Source of the DNA: Pseudomonadota bacterium
GTDB lineage: Bacteria > Pseudomonadota > Gammaproteobacteria > Acidiferrobacterales > Acidiferrobacteraceae
Direction of reading: 5' to 3'
DNA length: 64,000 nt
NCBI GenBank assembly: GCA_021794275.1
Contig: JAJYRD010000060.1
Location: 1-64,000 of the forward strand
Part shown: piece by piece, positions 25,770 to 35,230 of the stretch
How the letters are laid out: every line of letters begins with the position of its first letter
Numbering within the stretch: position 1 is the first letter of the stretch
The notes under the pieces: model-generated
The model's input: the letters and a program-made list of their open reading frames with translations, nothing else
Databases searched by the model: none
What the model was told of the DNA's origin: nothing
Program-made: the position numbers and the translations under genes

Positions 25770-26736
25770 ATTTGCGGATTTCCTGATCTTGCGCTTGTAG
25801 AGTATCAGAGAATACATGACCGCCGCGTCCCGTCGCCACAAAATAGAGGGCGCGAGTCTTGTCCGGATGGAGCGCCGCGTGCAAGGCGCGGGCGCTACAG
25901 AGGCCGATCGGCGTAGGCGGGAGGCCATAATGAAGGTAGGTGTTATAGGGGCTCCGAAATGCGAGGTCGGCGCTGGTGAGGACCCCGCGATAACGCTTGC
26001 CGAGACTAAAGATCACAGTGGGGTCGGTCTCGAGCCTCATACCAAGGCGCAGACGGTTTACAAACACCCCGGCGATCTTGCGCCGCTCTCCGGCCTTCGC
26101 CGTCTCCTTCTCGACCAACGATGCAAGGATCAGGGCTTGTTCTGGCGTGTGTATCGGCAGGTGAGGGGCGCGCCGTCTCCAGTCCTTGCGTAGAAGCGCC
26201 TGGAGCCGTTTTCTTGCCCGCGCCAGAATGGACGTCGCAGGCGCATCGTACGTGTAGTAATAGGTGTCAGGGAAAAACGCGCCCTCGAGGCTTCCCTGCA
26301 TATGAAGCGCGGCGCGCACCGCCGTATGCGAGAGCCCCTTGATGTTGTCCTGCAAATGCGGGGCCTGCACCAAGGCCTGCCGCACCTGACGAAACGTCCA
26401 GCCGGGTACGAGTGTGAGCGGGTATTCGACCACCTGCCCCGACGCCACCATGTGCAGGATACGAACAGGGGTAGCTGGATCCGGGAAGCGGTATACCCCG
26501 CTTTTCAGGGCTTGTCCCTCGCCCATGAGTTCGGCAAGCGCTACAAAGGAGTCAGCGGAATCGATCACGTGATGCTGTTTCAGCATCACGGCGAATGCCC
26601 TCATGGTGGTCCCGGCCGGCAGGTGAAAAGTCCGGGACCCAGGATGCAGGGGGCGATCTGCGAGAAAGAACCACCCGCCCACGCAAATACCGCCGAGCAC
26701 TAGGATGCCAAGGATGCCCCTAAAGAACGACCGCAT
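25732..26736 (-). CDS. mltG: Endolytic murein transglycosylase MltG
   Basis: Inner-membrane lytic transglycosylase (YceG/MltG) that terminates glycan strand growth. It has one N-terminal membrane helix (about 5-24), a LysM-like region, and the catalytic Glu motif ILASLVEKETAKAGERRKIA, followed by RLRLGMRLETDPTVIF and SPYNTYLHYGLPPTPI. ATG 26736 has AGGGGGCAGGG upstream and overlaps pabC by 17 bases; an in-frame ATG nine codons earlier is less likely. 334 residues. Confidence 0.92.
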   Translation of the reverse strand: MRSFFRGILGILVLGGICVGGWFFLADRPLHPGSRTFHLPAGTTMRAFAVMLKQHHVIDSADSFVALAELMGEGQALKSGVYRFPDPATPVRILHMVASGQVVEYPLTLVPGWTFRQVRQALVQAPHLQDNIKGLSHTAVRAALHMQGSLEGAFFPDTYYYTYDAPATSILARARKRLQALLRKDWRRRAPHLPIHTPEQALILASLVEKETAKAGERRKIAGVFVNRLRLGMRLETDPTVIFSLGKRYRGVLTSADLAFRSPYNTYLHYGLPPTPIGLCSARALHAALHPDKTRALYFVATGRGGHVFSDTLQAQDQEIRKYEIDTTRRPQVH

Positions 26737-27541
26737 CCCTGCCCCCTCGCAACGCCTCTTCAATCATGGTCGTGATGGGGCCGCGCCGACGAGAGCCATT
26801 CCCGAGATCGAGGACCGGCCTCGCGCCGATCACGGAGTTGCACAAAAACACCTCGTCGGCTTCCATGACCCTGCTCTTCGTGAGCCGATCGAAATGCACG
26901 CCTATCCCCAACTCCCGCGCGCGCACCACGACACGTTCGCGCATCACCCCTGCCACCCCCGCCTGATCCAGGATCGGTGTCGCAAGGGCGCCCTGCTCGA
27001 CCACGAAAAGGTTGGTCATGGTCCCCTCTATGACCCAGTCTTGCGTATCCTGCATCACGCCTTCCCAATAGGGGTCCGCGAACTCCCGTTGCGCAAGGAC
27101 CTGCTCCAGTCTGTTCAGGTGCTTTATGCCTGCGAGCAACGGTTGCCTGGCGAGCCGCGTCTTGCACCAGAAGACCGGCGCCCCTTCCTCGAACCGCTGC
27201 CCGGATGGCCACGGCCAGGTCGTCAGGATACGATCGGTCGGCGCGGCGCCCGGCCGGTAACCGCGTCCAGCAGCGCCACGAACCAAGACGACTTTTAGGA
27301 TAGCGAGCCCGAGGCCGGCCGCCAAGTCTTCCGCCTCCGCTTTGAGCGATATGGGTTCGACCGGCTCCAGGCCGAGGCGCTCTGCGCCCGTGGCGAGCCT
27401 CCGGCCGTGCTCGGACCAGAGAAGCAGCCGGCCATCCTGAACGGCCACGGTTTCGAAAACGCCGTCACCGTATTGCAGGCGGCTTGTGACAGACAGGCCG
27501 GCCTCGGCGCGTCCATTGACCAAACTGCGCAGGGGCTTCAC
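26720..27541 (-). CDS. pabC: Aminodeoxychorismate lyase
   Basis: PLP fold-type IV enzyme that splits aminodeoxychorismate to p-aminobenzoate and pyruvate for folate synthesis. The PLP Lys is in LLAGIKHLNRLEQV; RLQYGDGVFETV at the start and EGTMTNLFVV and FLCNSVIGARPV further on are typical. 273 residues. The GTG at 27541 follows an AAGGG site. It is in the usual place between the fab genes and mltG, and beside pabB. Confidence 0.88.
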   Translation of the reverse strand: MKPLRSLVNGRAEAGLSVTSRLQYGDGVFETVAVQDGRLLLWSEHGRRLATGAERLGLEPVEPISLKAEAEDLAAGLGLAILKVVLVRGAAGRGYRPGAAPTDRILTTWPWPSGQRFEEGAPVFWCKTRLARQPLLAGIKHLNRLEQVLAQREFADPYWEGVMQDTQDWVIEGTMTNLFVVEQGALATPILDQAGVAGVMRERVVVRARELGIGVHFDRLTKSRVMEADEVFLCNSVIGARPVLDLGNGSRRRGPITTMIEEALRGGRDAVVL

Positions 27542-27706
27542 GGCGCCCTTAACGGCCGTGCGGGGCCACGCCCTGTCGACGACCGAAAAGGATTGCCTAG
27601 GGGCTCTGCGCGCAGGCTATCTGGGCTTGCGTTCTTACCAAGGCCCACGGATGTCCACAGAAAGAAAGACCGCGATTTCATAAGACGCGCCCCCCGCGCA
27701 AAGACG

Positions 27707-29044
27707 TCAAGTCCCACACCCCAAGGCGCGCAATAGGCCGGCCGCCTTGGCCTCGGTCTCGCGCAGCTCCCGCATCGGATCCGAATCCGCCACGATTCCC
27801 GCCCCTACCCGGAACCCAATCTCGCGTCCGCGCACGACGAGGGTGCGGATCAGGATATTGAGGTCCGTATCTCCGCGTTCATTGATGTAGCCGAGGCTTC
27901 CCGTATAAGCGCCGCGACTCCCATGCTCGCTCAAACCCAGGATCTCCACACACCGTATTTTGGGGCATCCGGTGATCGAGCCGCCGGGAAACAAGGCTTT
28001 AATGACATCCGATAGCGTGACCTCCGCCCGCAGCGTCCCCTCGACATCCGAAACGAGATGGTGGACGGTCGCGTAGCTTTCGATGCGCATGAGATGAGAT
28101 ACGCGGATACTTCCCGCCACACAGACCCGACCCAGGTCGTTGCGCTCAAGATCGACAAGCATGAGGTGTTCCGCGCGTTCCTTGGGGTCTGCACGCAGAT
28201 CGCGCTGCGCGCCTTCATCTTCGACCATATCACTCAGCCGCGCCCTCGTGCCGGCAATCGGCTGGGTCATGATCACGCGCCCGCGGCATCTCAAAAGCCT
28301 CTCGGGGGACGCGCTTGCGATGAGGGTCTCGCCGAGTCGGGCAATGGCCGAAAACGGCGCCGGGTTATGTCGGCGCAGGCTATCGAAAAGCGCCGCCGCG
28401 CGTGTCTTGGACGCCAAGCGGCCGCGATAGGATCGGGATAGATTGGCCTGAAAGATGTCCCCGGCCAGGATATAGTCATGAATGTCGCGCACGCCGTCCC
28501 GATACGCCTCAGGGGGGTCGTGCTCAACGTGCTCCACGGTTACGCTGGGCCAAGGCCGCGGATCAGGCATCCTGCGGAGATCCTCCTCGATCCCTTCCAC
28601 CACCGTGGTATCCCTTCCCGTGACGGTGACCGCCCCCGACCGCCAATCCTTGATGATTGCGCCGTCGAAACCCTGAAGCCACGCGAGCGGCACGTCGGCG
28701 GGCCCAGTGAGGGTCACACGGCTCTCAAAGGCGCCTACCAGCTCATAACTCAGATAGAGGAAGTGGCCGAAAAGAAACGGCAATGCTGTGTCAGGCGCCT
28801 CACTCGCGCGGGCCACGCCCGAGCAGGCGTCGAGCGCCGAAAAAAATCGCGCACACTGCGATCGGCTTGCGCCTGCATGGAGCACCAGCGGGTCCCGCGG
28901 GCTTGCAAACAGGATGTCAAAGCCCCAGCCGGCGTCCTTGCCGCTCACCAGAAGATGCGGGTAGCGCTCGGGGAACGCATCGTGCACACGCAGAAGGTCC
29001 TCGACGCCTGGAGGCGCGGGGCGGATCGCCGCCGGACCCTTCAT
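27707..29044 (-). CDS. pabB: Aminodeoxychorismate synthase component I
   Basis: Chorismate-binding enzyme of 445 residues. N-terminal TrpE/PabB domain (FLFGHFLYLSYELVGAFE), then the chorismate core with SASPERLLR, GSITGCPKIRCVEIL and ADSDPMRELRETEAKA. It has PIAGT at 262-266, where E. coli PabB has PIKGT with the catalytic Lys; Ala is the anthranilate-synthase form and also occurs in Lys-independent PabB. The neighbour pabC favours PabB. The glutaminase partner (pabA) is not in the window. It starts 6 bases after the fabF stop. Confidence 0.85.
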   Translation of the reverse strand: MKGPAAIRPAPPGVEDLLRVHDAFPERYPHLLVSGKDAGWGFDILFASPRDPLVLHAGASRSQCARFFSALDACSGVARASEAPDTALPFLFGHFLYLSYELVGAFESRVTLTGPADVPLAWLQGFDGAIIKDWRSGAVTVTGRDTTVVEGIEEDLRRMPDPRPWPSVTVEHVEHDPPEAYRDGVRDIHDYILAGDIFQANLSRSYRGRLASKTRAAALFDSLRRHNPAPFSAIARLGETLIASASPERLLRCRGRVIMTQPIAGTRARLSDMVEDEGAQRDLRADPKERAEHLMLVDLERNDLGRVCVAGSIRVSHLMRIESYATVHHLVSDVEGTLRAEVTLSDVIKALFPGGSITGCPKIRCVEILGLSEHGSRGAYTGSLGYINERGDTDLNILIRTLVVRGREIGFRVGAGIVADSDPMRELRETEAKAAGLLRALGCGT

Positions 29045-29049
29045 CGGAA

Positions 29050-30291
29050 TTAACGAAAGCGACCGAGTACGAGCGTCCCGTTCGTGCCCCCGAATCCGAA
29101 GGAATTCGACAGGGCATGCGCGATGGGCATTTCCCGCGCCGTGTGCGGGATGTAGTCCAGGTCACAGTCTTCGCTCGGCGAGTCGAGATTGATCGTGGGG
29201 GGAGCGACCTGCTCATGGATGGCGAGCACCGTATAGATCGCCTCAATGGCACCTGCTGCCCCCAGGAGATGGCCCGTCATCGATTTCGTCGAACTCACCG
29301 CAAGGCGCTTCGCGTGGTCTGCAAACACGTGCTTGATCGCCATGGTCTCGGCACGGTCGCCAAGTGGCGTGGATGTTCCATGCGCGTTGATGTAAGAAAT
29401 ATCGGACATGTCGAGACCTGCGTTGCGCAATGCGTAGCGCATGCATCGGGCCGCCCCATCACCATCTTCCGGCGGGCTCGTCATGTGGTAGGCGTCGCCG
29501 CTCATACCGAAACCGAGGAGCTCCGCATAGATGCGCGCGCCGCGCGCCTTGGCGTGCTCGAGCTCCTCAAGCACCACCACCGCCCCGCCTTCACTCAAAA
29601 CGAAGCCGTCACGGTCACGATCCCAAGGCCTGCTTGCCCGGCTTGGATCCGCATTGCGCGAGCTTAGCGCGCGGGCGTTCCCAAACCCTGCCATCGAGGT
29701 CGGCGTCACCGCAGCCTCCGCGCCACCTGCGACCATGATGTCGGCGTCCCCGTATTCCACTATCCGCCCAGCTTCGCCGATCGCATGAGTCGATGTGGTG
29801 CAGGCCGTCACCACCGAAAGGTTGGGGCCCTTGAAACCAAACAGTATCGATAGGTTCCCAGAGATCATATTGATGATACTCATGGGTATATAAAACGGGG
29901 ATATCCGCCGCGCACCCTTCTCCAGGTATTGCCGCGTCGTCTCCTCAATCGTATGCACGCCACCGATGCCGGACCCGATATAGCACCCTATACGTTCCGC
30001 ATTCGCCTCGGTGACGGTTATGCCCGAGTCCTTGATCGCCTCAGCACCAGCTGCCATCCCAAGCTGGATGAACCGGTCCATCTTGCGGGCCTCTTTCTCC
30101 GACACGACCGAGGTCGGATCGAAGCCGCGCACCTCGCCTGCGATAGTCGAGGGAAAACCCGTCGCGTCGAATTGCGTAACAGGACCGATCCCGCTCTCGC
30201 CGGCTTTGATGCGCCGCCAATTTTCGGCGACATTGAGGCCAAGAGGCGTGACGGCCCCGAGTCCGGTGATGACGACGCGCCTCTTGTTCAC
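29050..30291 (-). CDS. fabF: Beta-ketoacyl-ACP synthase II
   Basis: Elongating condensing enzyme of fatty-acid synthesis, 413 residues. Catalytic triad: Cys in SVVTACTTSTHAIGE, His in INAHGTSTPLGD and His in MTGHLLGAAGAIE. It ends with NSFGFGGTNGTLV. It follows acpP by 50 bases, the usual acpP-fabF order. Confidence 0.96.
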   Translation of the reverse strand: MNKRRVVITGLGAVTPLGLNVAENWRRIKAGESGIGPVTQFDATGFPSTIAGEVRGFDPTSVVSEKEARKMDRFIQLGMAAGAEAIKDSGITVTEANAERIGCYIGSGIGGVHTIEETTRQYLEKGARRISPFYIPMSIINMISGNLSILFGFKGPNLSVVTACTTSTHAIGEAGRIVEYGDADIMVAGGAEAAVTPTSMAGFGNARALSSRNADPSRASRPWDRDRDGFVLSEGGAVVVLEELEHAKARGARIYAELLGFGMSGDAYHMTSPPEDGDGAARCMRYALRNAGLDMSDISYINAHGTSTPLGDRAETMAIKHVFADHAKRLAVSSTKSMTGHLLGAAGAIEAIYTVLAIHEQVAPPTINLDSPSEDCDLDYIPHTAREMPIAHALSNSFGFGGTNGTLVLGRFR

Positions 30292-30341
30292 TGTACCTCC
30301 CCGGATATGGCCGTGCTATGGCGTACGGATGGCCGCCCGGA

Positions 30342-30581
30342 TCAATTCGCGGCGTGCGAGGTGATGTAGTCGACCGCCTGCTTCACGGTCGTGATCTTCT
30401 CCGCCTCGTCATCCGAAATCTCACAATCAAACTCCTCCTCAAGCGCCATGACAAGCTCCACGGTATCGAGCGAATCGGCACCGAGGTCGTCCACAAACGA
30501 CGCGTCGGTCGAGACTTCGCTCTCGTTGACACCGAGTTGCTCGACCACGATCTTCTTTACCCGTTCTTCGATGCTGCTCAT
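30342..30581 (-). CDS. acpP: Acyl carrier protein
   Basis: A 79-residue acidic protein. The phosphopantetheine attachment Ser is S37 in [19 protein letters not shown]. The N-terminus [18 protein letters not shown] is nearly standard. It lies between fabG and fabF on the minus strand and carries acyl chains for both. Confidence 0.97.
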   Translation of the reverse strand: MSSIEERVKKIVVEQLGVNESEVSTDASFVDDLGADSLDTVELVMALEEEFDCEISDDEAEKITTVKQAVDYITSHAAN

Positions 30582-30671
30582 TTCTCATTCCTCCAAAAAA
30601 TCGTTACAAAGCCGTGCGGCCGCATAGTTACCACATCCCCGCCGTCGAAGTCTACTTTAGGCGCCGATCGG

Positions 30672-31415
30672 CTAATTCATATACATTCCACCATTTATGT
30701 GCAAGGTCGTTCCGGTAATATAGGAGGCCTCTGGAGATGCCAGGAACCCCACGGCATGGGCGATGTCTTCCGGCGCGCCCAGTCGCCCGAGCGGAATCTG
30801 CGCAAGCAGCGCGTCTCTCTGGCCCTGGGCGAGCGCCCGCGTCATGTCCGTGTCGATGAATCCGGGCGCGATGGCGTTCACCGTGATGTTCCGACTCCCC
30901 ACCTCGCGCGCCAAGGCCCTCCCAAAGCCGATCAGACCGGCCTTGGCCGCCGCATAATTCGTCTGGCCCGCATTTCCGGTCACGCCAACCACTGAGCTTA
31001 TATTGATGATCCGCCCCTTACGCGCCTTGCTCATGACCCTAAGACATCCGCGCGTCAGACGAAATACACCGCTCAAGTTGGTGGCGAGGACAATATCCCA
31101 ATCCTCGTCACGCATCCGCATGGCCAGATTGTCCCGCGTGATCGCGCCGTTGTTGACAATGATGCCAGGCCACTGCTCACGCTTATCGAACTCCGCCAGA
31201 AGACCATCGATCGATGAGGTGCTGGAAAGATCAAGCACGGCAGGCCAGCCCTGAATCCCGTGGGCGGCAAAGTATTCCTCGATGGCCTCCAGACTCTTTT
31301 TGGACGTAGCGGTCGCTATGATCCGCGCCCCGAGCGCCGCAAGCCGTACGGCGCATGCCTTACCTATCCCCCGGCTCGCCCCGGTCACCAAGGCGATTTC
31401 GCCATCGAGAATCAT
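30672..31415 (-). CDS. fabG: 3-oxoacyl-ACP reductase
   Basis: NADPH-dependent SDR that reduces beta-ketoacyl-ACP. TGASRGIGKA at 11-20, NNGAITRDNLAMRM (NNAG region), SSVVGVTGNAGQTNYAAAKAG active site and the C-terminus YITGTTLHINGGMYMN are typical FabG. ATG 31415 has a purine-rich AAGGGGGGAAG site; upstream in-frame codons are not family-like. 247 residues. Confidence 0.95.
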   Translation of the reverse strand: MILDGEIALVTGASRGIGKACAVRLAALGARIIATATSKKSLEAIEEYFAAHGIQGWPAVLDLSSTSSIDGLLAEFDKREQWPGIIVNNGAITRDNLAMRMRDEDWDIVLATNLSGVFRLTRGCLRVMSKARKGRIINISSVVGVTGNAGQTNYAAAKAGLIGFGRALAREVGSRNITVNAIAPGFIDTDMTRALAQGQRDALLAQIPLGRLGAPEDIAHAVGFLASPEASYITGTTLHINGGMYMN

Positions 31416-31446
31416 GACTTCCCCCCTTTTCTTATATCGCGCGTAC

Positions 31447-32394
31447 CTAGTTTCCGCCACTCCCCATGACCGCGCCGAAATCGGCGGGCTCTCCGATGGC
31501 CATGCAGGGGACATCGACGATGCGCTTATTCAAGCCCGTGAGCACTTTGCCGGGCCCACACTCCACGACCCGGGAAGCCCCCCAGTCGGCCATGCGGCGT
31601 ATTGTCTCAACCCAGCGCACCGGAGAAAACAGTTGATTCACCAGGGCCTCGCGAATGAGCTCGGGATCCAACCGCCGGGCCGCATCGACGTTATGGAGTA
31701 CGGGTACGGCAGGGCTCTTCAGGGGAATTGCCGCAAGAGTCTCGGCAAATTGCCCGGCGGCCTCACGCATGAGTGCGCAATGCGAGGGGGCGCTCACGGC
31801 AAGGACGACCGCACGCCTGGCGCCCGCAGCTCGTGCGGCGCTAATCGCGCGTTCAACCGCGGCCTTGGTCCCGGCGATCACGATTTGACCGGGGGCGTTA
31901 TAGTTGGCGGCCGCAAGGATCTCCCCTTGGGCGGTGTCGCGACATACGCCTTCGACCACTTCGTCCCCAAGCCCCAGAATGGCCGCCATGGCCCCCTCAC
32001 CTTCCGGCACAGCCGCTTGCATGAGTTCCCCGCGACGCGCCACGAGCCGCACTGCATCTTTGTAATCCAAGGCCTCGGCGCACACCAGGGCCGCGAATTC
32101 CCCCAGACTATGCCCGGCCAACAATACCGGCTGCGCTCCACCACTTGCGCCCCACGCCCGGTAACACCCGACATCCGCGGCGAGCAAGGCCGGCTGCGTC
32201 ACCGCGGTGCGATTCAGCGCCTCCTCAGGCCCGGATTGCGTAAGCTCCCAAAGGTCATAGCCAAGCACCTCGGACGCCTCGCGAAAGGTGTCCGGGATCT
32301 GCGCGTGGCTCGCAGCCAATGCCTTCAGCATCCCCACTGACTGCGAACCCTGCCCGGGAAAGACGAAGGCGGTACCATTGCTTACATCGTTCAT
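31447..32394 (-). CDS. fabD: Malonyl-CoA:ACP transacylase
   Basis: Loads malonyl groups onto ACP. FVFPGQGSQSVGM at about 10-22, nucleophile S96 in AGHSLGEFAAL, and the catalytic His in SAPSHCALM. 315 residues, normal for FabD. It lies between fabH (20-base gap) and fabG. Confidence 0.95.
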   Translation of the reverse strand: MNDVSNGTAFVFPGQGSQSVGMLKALAASHAQIPDTFREASEVLGYDLWELTQSGPEEALNRTAVTQPALLAADVGCYRAWGASGGAQPVLLAGHSLGEFAALVCAEALDYKDAVRLVARRGELMQAAVPEGEGAMAAILGLGDEVVEGVCRDTAQGEILAAANYNAPGQIVIAGTKAAVERAISAARAAGARRAVVLAVSAPSHCALMREAAGQFAETLAAIPLKSPAVPVLHNVDAARRLDPELIREALVNQLFSPVRWVETIRRMADWGASRVVECGPGKVLTGLNKRIVDVPCMAIGEPADFGAVMGSGGN

Positions 32395-32413
32395 GACTAC
32401 TTCGATCCCTTCA

Positions 32414-33382
32414 TTAATACCTGAGAAGCACAGAACCCCAAGTAAAACCGCCGCCGAACGCTTCCATTAGAACCACGTCGCCCCGCTGGATGCGGCCATC
32501 CCGAACCCCTGCATCGAACGCCAGCGGGATCGATGCCGCAGACGTATTGCCATGCCGATCGACGGTCACTATGACTTGATCCATGGCCATGCCCAAGCGT
32601 TTGGCGGTGGCGGCGATGATGCGGATGTTGGCCTGGTGAGGAACAAGCCATCGGATGTCCGATTGCTTCAGGTCGTTGGCGGCCAGGGTTTCGCCGACCA
32701 AGGCGTCAAGCGTGGTCACCGCCATCCGGAACACTTCGTTGCCACGCATCGTGATAAGGCCTTCCCCGCCATGCAGTCCTGTGCCGCGACTCGATACGCC
32801 ACCTGTCGCCGTCAAGAGCTCCTTATACGCGCCGTCTGCGTGCAGATGGGACGAGAGGATGCCTGCCTCGTCGCTCATACCGACTACGACCGCGCCGGCC
32901 CCGTCCCCGAAAAGAACACAGGTCGAGCGATCCTTCCAGTCGACGATACGCGACATCGTTTCCGCGCCAACCACGAGCGCCCGCCTAGCGCTGCCGGTAC
33001 GAATGAATTTTTCCGCGATCCCAAGGGCGTAAACGAAACCCGTGCAGACCGCCTGAACATCGAAGGCGGCGGGACCGTGGATCCCGAGCCGCTCCTGGAG
33101 CAAACACGCCGTTCCGGGAAATACGCGGTCCGGGGTGGTGGTCGCCACAATGACGAGATCGATATCGGATGCAAGGCAGCCGGCCGCGTCAAGCGCCTGC
33201 CGGGCGGCCCGCTCGGCCAGATCGCATGTGGTCTCGCCCGCAGCGACGATGCGTCGCTCGCGTATGCCGGTGCGCGACACGATCCACTCATCGGATGTGT
33301 CCACCGTCAGGGCGAGTTCCGCATTGCTTACCACGCGCTCGGGCAGAAAACTGCCGGTACCGAGGATACGGGCGCTCGTCAC
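32414..33382 (-). CDS. fabH: Beta-ketoacyl-ACP synthase III
   Basis: Starts fatty-acid synthesis by condensing acetyl-CoA with malonyl-ACP. Catalytic C113 in [13 protein letters not shown], His in [10 protein letters not shown] and Asn in [11 protein letters not shown]. 322 residues. Its start overlaps the plsX stop by four bases. Confidence 0.95.
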   Translation of the reverse strand: MTSARILGTGSFLPERVVSNAELALTVDTSDEWIVSRTGIRERRIVAAGETTCDLAERAARQALDAAGCLASDIDLVIVATTTPDRVFPGTACLLQERLGIHGPAAFDVQAVCTGFVYALGIAEKFIRTGSARRALVVGAETMSRIVDWKDRSTCVLFGDGAGAVVVGMSDEAGILSSHLHADGAYKELLTATGGVSSRGTGLHGGEGLITMRGNEVFRMAVTTLDALVGETLAANDLKQSDIRWLVPHQANIRIIAATAKRLGMAMDQVIVTVDRHGNTSAASIPLAFDAGVRDGRIQRGDVVLMEAFGGGFTWGSVLLRY

Positions 33383-34398
33383 GCGAGTCCTCGCTGGGGC
33401 GGTGGCTCCATTTCTTGGCGGATGCGGTCGGGGATGTTGTGGCGCACCTCGCGTAAGGCCACCTCAAGAGCGTTGCGCAGCGCTACCGCATCGGCGCTTC
33501 CGTGACTCTTTACGACGACACCGTTTAAGCCCACCAAGGTGGCACCATTGTACCTTTTCGGATCGACGCGGCGGGCGAAGGCCTTCAAGACGGGGCGCGC
33601 AACAAGCCCTGCGAGGCGCGTCAAGGCACCGCGTCCGAACTCCTCCTTCAGGAAAGCACGGATCATGCGCGCCAATCCCTCGCTGGTCTTCAAGGCGATG
33701 TTACCGACAAAACCGTCACAGACGATGACATCCGCACCACCGGCATAGATGCCGTCCCCCTCCACGTATCCGATGTAGTTCAATTCGCTGCGTGCGAGAA
33801 GTTGGGCCGCCGCCTTTACCACCTCGTTGCCTTTGATGTCTTCCACGCCCACATTCAGGAGGCCCACGCTAGGCCTTTCCCTGCCATCCACGGCGGTAGC
33901 GACAATCGCCCCCATGACCGCAAACTGCCGAAGGTGCTCGGCGGTGCACTCGACGTTCGCCCCAAGGTCGAGCAGGTGGACATGTCCTTTCAGGGTCGGG
34001 AGCGCGGTTACGATCGCAGGACGGTCAATCCCCGGCAGAGTCTTCAATACGAAGTGGGCGACCGCCATGAGCGCGCCGGTGTTGCCCGCGCTGACGCAGG
34101 CATCCGCGCGCCCATCGCGCAACAGCGTAAGCGCGACCCGCATCGACGAGTCGCGCTTCGTGCGCAACGCCTGAGCCGGGGGTTCATCCATGCGCACGAC
34201 CTCGGTCGCGGGCACGACCTCTAGCCGCTCATCCGGCCTGACCCCCAATCGCCGCAGCTCGTCTTCGATAATGCCGGGCTGCCCCACGAGCGCGATGCGC
34301 GCTTCCTGCTGCGCGGCCAGGAAACTGAGCGCCGCGGAAACCGTCACGCGCGGGCCATGATCACCCCCCATGGCATCGAGGGCGATAGTGATAGTCAC
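33379..34398 (-). CDS. plsX: Phosphate acyltransferase PlsX
   Basis: Makes acyl phosphate from acyl-ACP for phospholipid synthesis. The N-terminal [12 protein letters not shown] and [25 protein letters not shown] and [17 protein letters not shown] are PlsX signatures. 339 residues. It lies 19 bases after rpmF and overlaps fabH. Confidence 0.95.
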   Translation of the reverse strand: MTITIALDAMGGDHGPRVTVSAALSFLAAQQEARIALVGQPGIIEDELRRLGVRPDERLEVVPATEVVRMDEPPAQALRTKRDSSMRVALTLLRDGRADACVSAGNTGALMAVAHFVLKTLPGIDRPAIVTALPTLKGHVHLLDLGANVECTAEHLRQFAVMGAIVATAVDGRERPSVGLLNVGVEDIKGNEVVKAAAQLLARSELNYIGYVEGDGIYAGGADVIVCDGFVGNIALKTSEGLARMIRAFLKEEFGRGALTRLAGLVARPVLKAFARRVDPKRYNGATLVGLNGVVVKSHGSADAVALRNALEVALREVRHNIPDRIRQEMEPPPQRGLA

Positions 34399-34417
34399 TT
34401 ATGGCTCCGGGACAGAC

Positions 34418-34597
34418 CTAATCGGGCTTGGTGTCGACGACCTTGCGGCCACGATAATAACCGTCTGCGCTCACGTGGTGGCGACGATGCGTTTCGCCGC
34501 TCGTCGAGTCAACGGACAAAGTCGGGCGGGACAGGGCGTCATGGGAGCGGCGCATGCCGCGCTTGGAGGGGGTTTTGCGACTCTTCTGTACCGCCAT
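34418..34597 (-). CDS. rpmF: Large ribosomal subunit protein bL32
   Basis: A 59-residue basic protein beginning [20 protein letters not shown] and continuing with [19 protein letters not shown], the standard bL32 sequence of gammaproteobacteria without zinc cysteines. ATG at 34597 follows an AGGAA site. Lies between yceD and plsX as in most relatives. Confidence 0.96.
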   Translation of the reverse strand: MAVQKSRKTPSKRGMRRSHDALSRPTLSVDSTSGETHRRHHVSADGYYRGRKVVDTKPD

Positions 34598-34608
34598 TTG
34601 TACTTTCC

Positions 34609-35118
34609 TCAGTTCCTATTATCGCGCGTTTCGCGCTTCAATAATTCCGCCAACCCGGCAAAGGGGTGGGCCCCGGCCGCTGGCCGCTCGACGGGCTCAC
34701 ATCCTTCGGGGTGTCTCGGCGCCATCGGCAGAGCCAATATCAGCTCCTCTTCGATAAGCTCCGCGACATCAAGTGGGCCGCTATGATAGCAGACATCCAG
34801 CCCTTTTTCCGCAAGCTCCCGCTCGTCGGCCTCTGACCGCGCGAATACACGCTGCCAATCAGCCCGCACCTCTAACAAAAACGGGTCCGCGCAACGCTGG
34901 CATATTAGGGGAAGCGACGCCTCGGCGAAACCCACCATCATCGCCCGCCCCTCGTCGTCCCGTCGAAACACGAAACCGCCGCTGATCGGCCCGGCATGTT
35001 CCACCGCAAGCTCCCGCAAGCGGCCCAAGGGCGCCGGGTCGAGGCCGCCCGCGAACTCCAGACCTTGATCCGCGGCCCGCTCCGGGTCTACGGACTTTGG
35101 CAAAAAACCCGATTCCAT
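34609..35118 (-). CDS. yceD: YceD/DUF177 protein
   Basis: A 169-residue protein of the family that precedes rpmF and has been linked to rRNA processing in plants and bacteria. The signature is [12 protein letters not shown] (CxxC) with [14 protein letters not shown] near the C-terminus; the N-terminus [13 protein letters not shown] aligns with E. coli YceD, supporting ATG 35118. A strong promoter lies so close to this ATG that the mRNA may be leaderless. It is the first gene of the long minus-strand rpmF-fab operon. Confidence 0.9.
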   Translation of the reverse strand: MESGFLPKSVDPERAADQGLEFAGGLDPAPLGRLRELAVEHAGPISGGFVFRRDDEGRAMMVGFAEASLPLICQRCADPFLLEVRADWQRVFARSEADERELAEKGLDVCYHSGPLDVAELIEEELILALPMAPRHPEGCEPVERPAAGAHPFAGLAELLKRETRDNRN

Positions 35119-35123
35119 GCGCC

Positions 35124-35153
35124 ATGATATAGAAGGGGGACTTGGGCTGTCAA
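35124..35153 (-). promoter_or_regulatory. Sigma-70-like promoter of the yceD-rpmF-plsX-fab operon
   Basis: Minus strand: perfect -35 TTGACA (35153-35148), then -10 TATCAT (35129-35124) with an 18-bp spacer, or TATATC (35131-35126) with a 16-bp spacer. The -10 ends only 5-7 bases before the yceD ATG (35118), which places the transcript start on or next to the ATG. Confidence 0.65.
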
Positions 35154-35230
35154 AAACGCGTGATGAATACTGGCGACCAAAGCTTTACAATACTGCCCCG
35201 CCTTAACGTGCACGCTATCGGGAGTATGGG

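Noticed and set aside
27542-27706. 47-codon minus-strand frame between pabB and pabC ending at the pabC start
   Set aside because: Overlap with the pabC GTG looks like coupling, but the peptide is low-complexity basic sequence with no ribosome site, so it is more likely a spacer.
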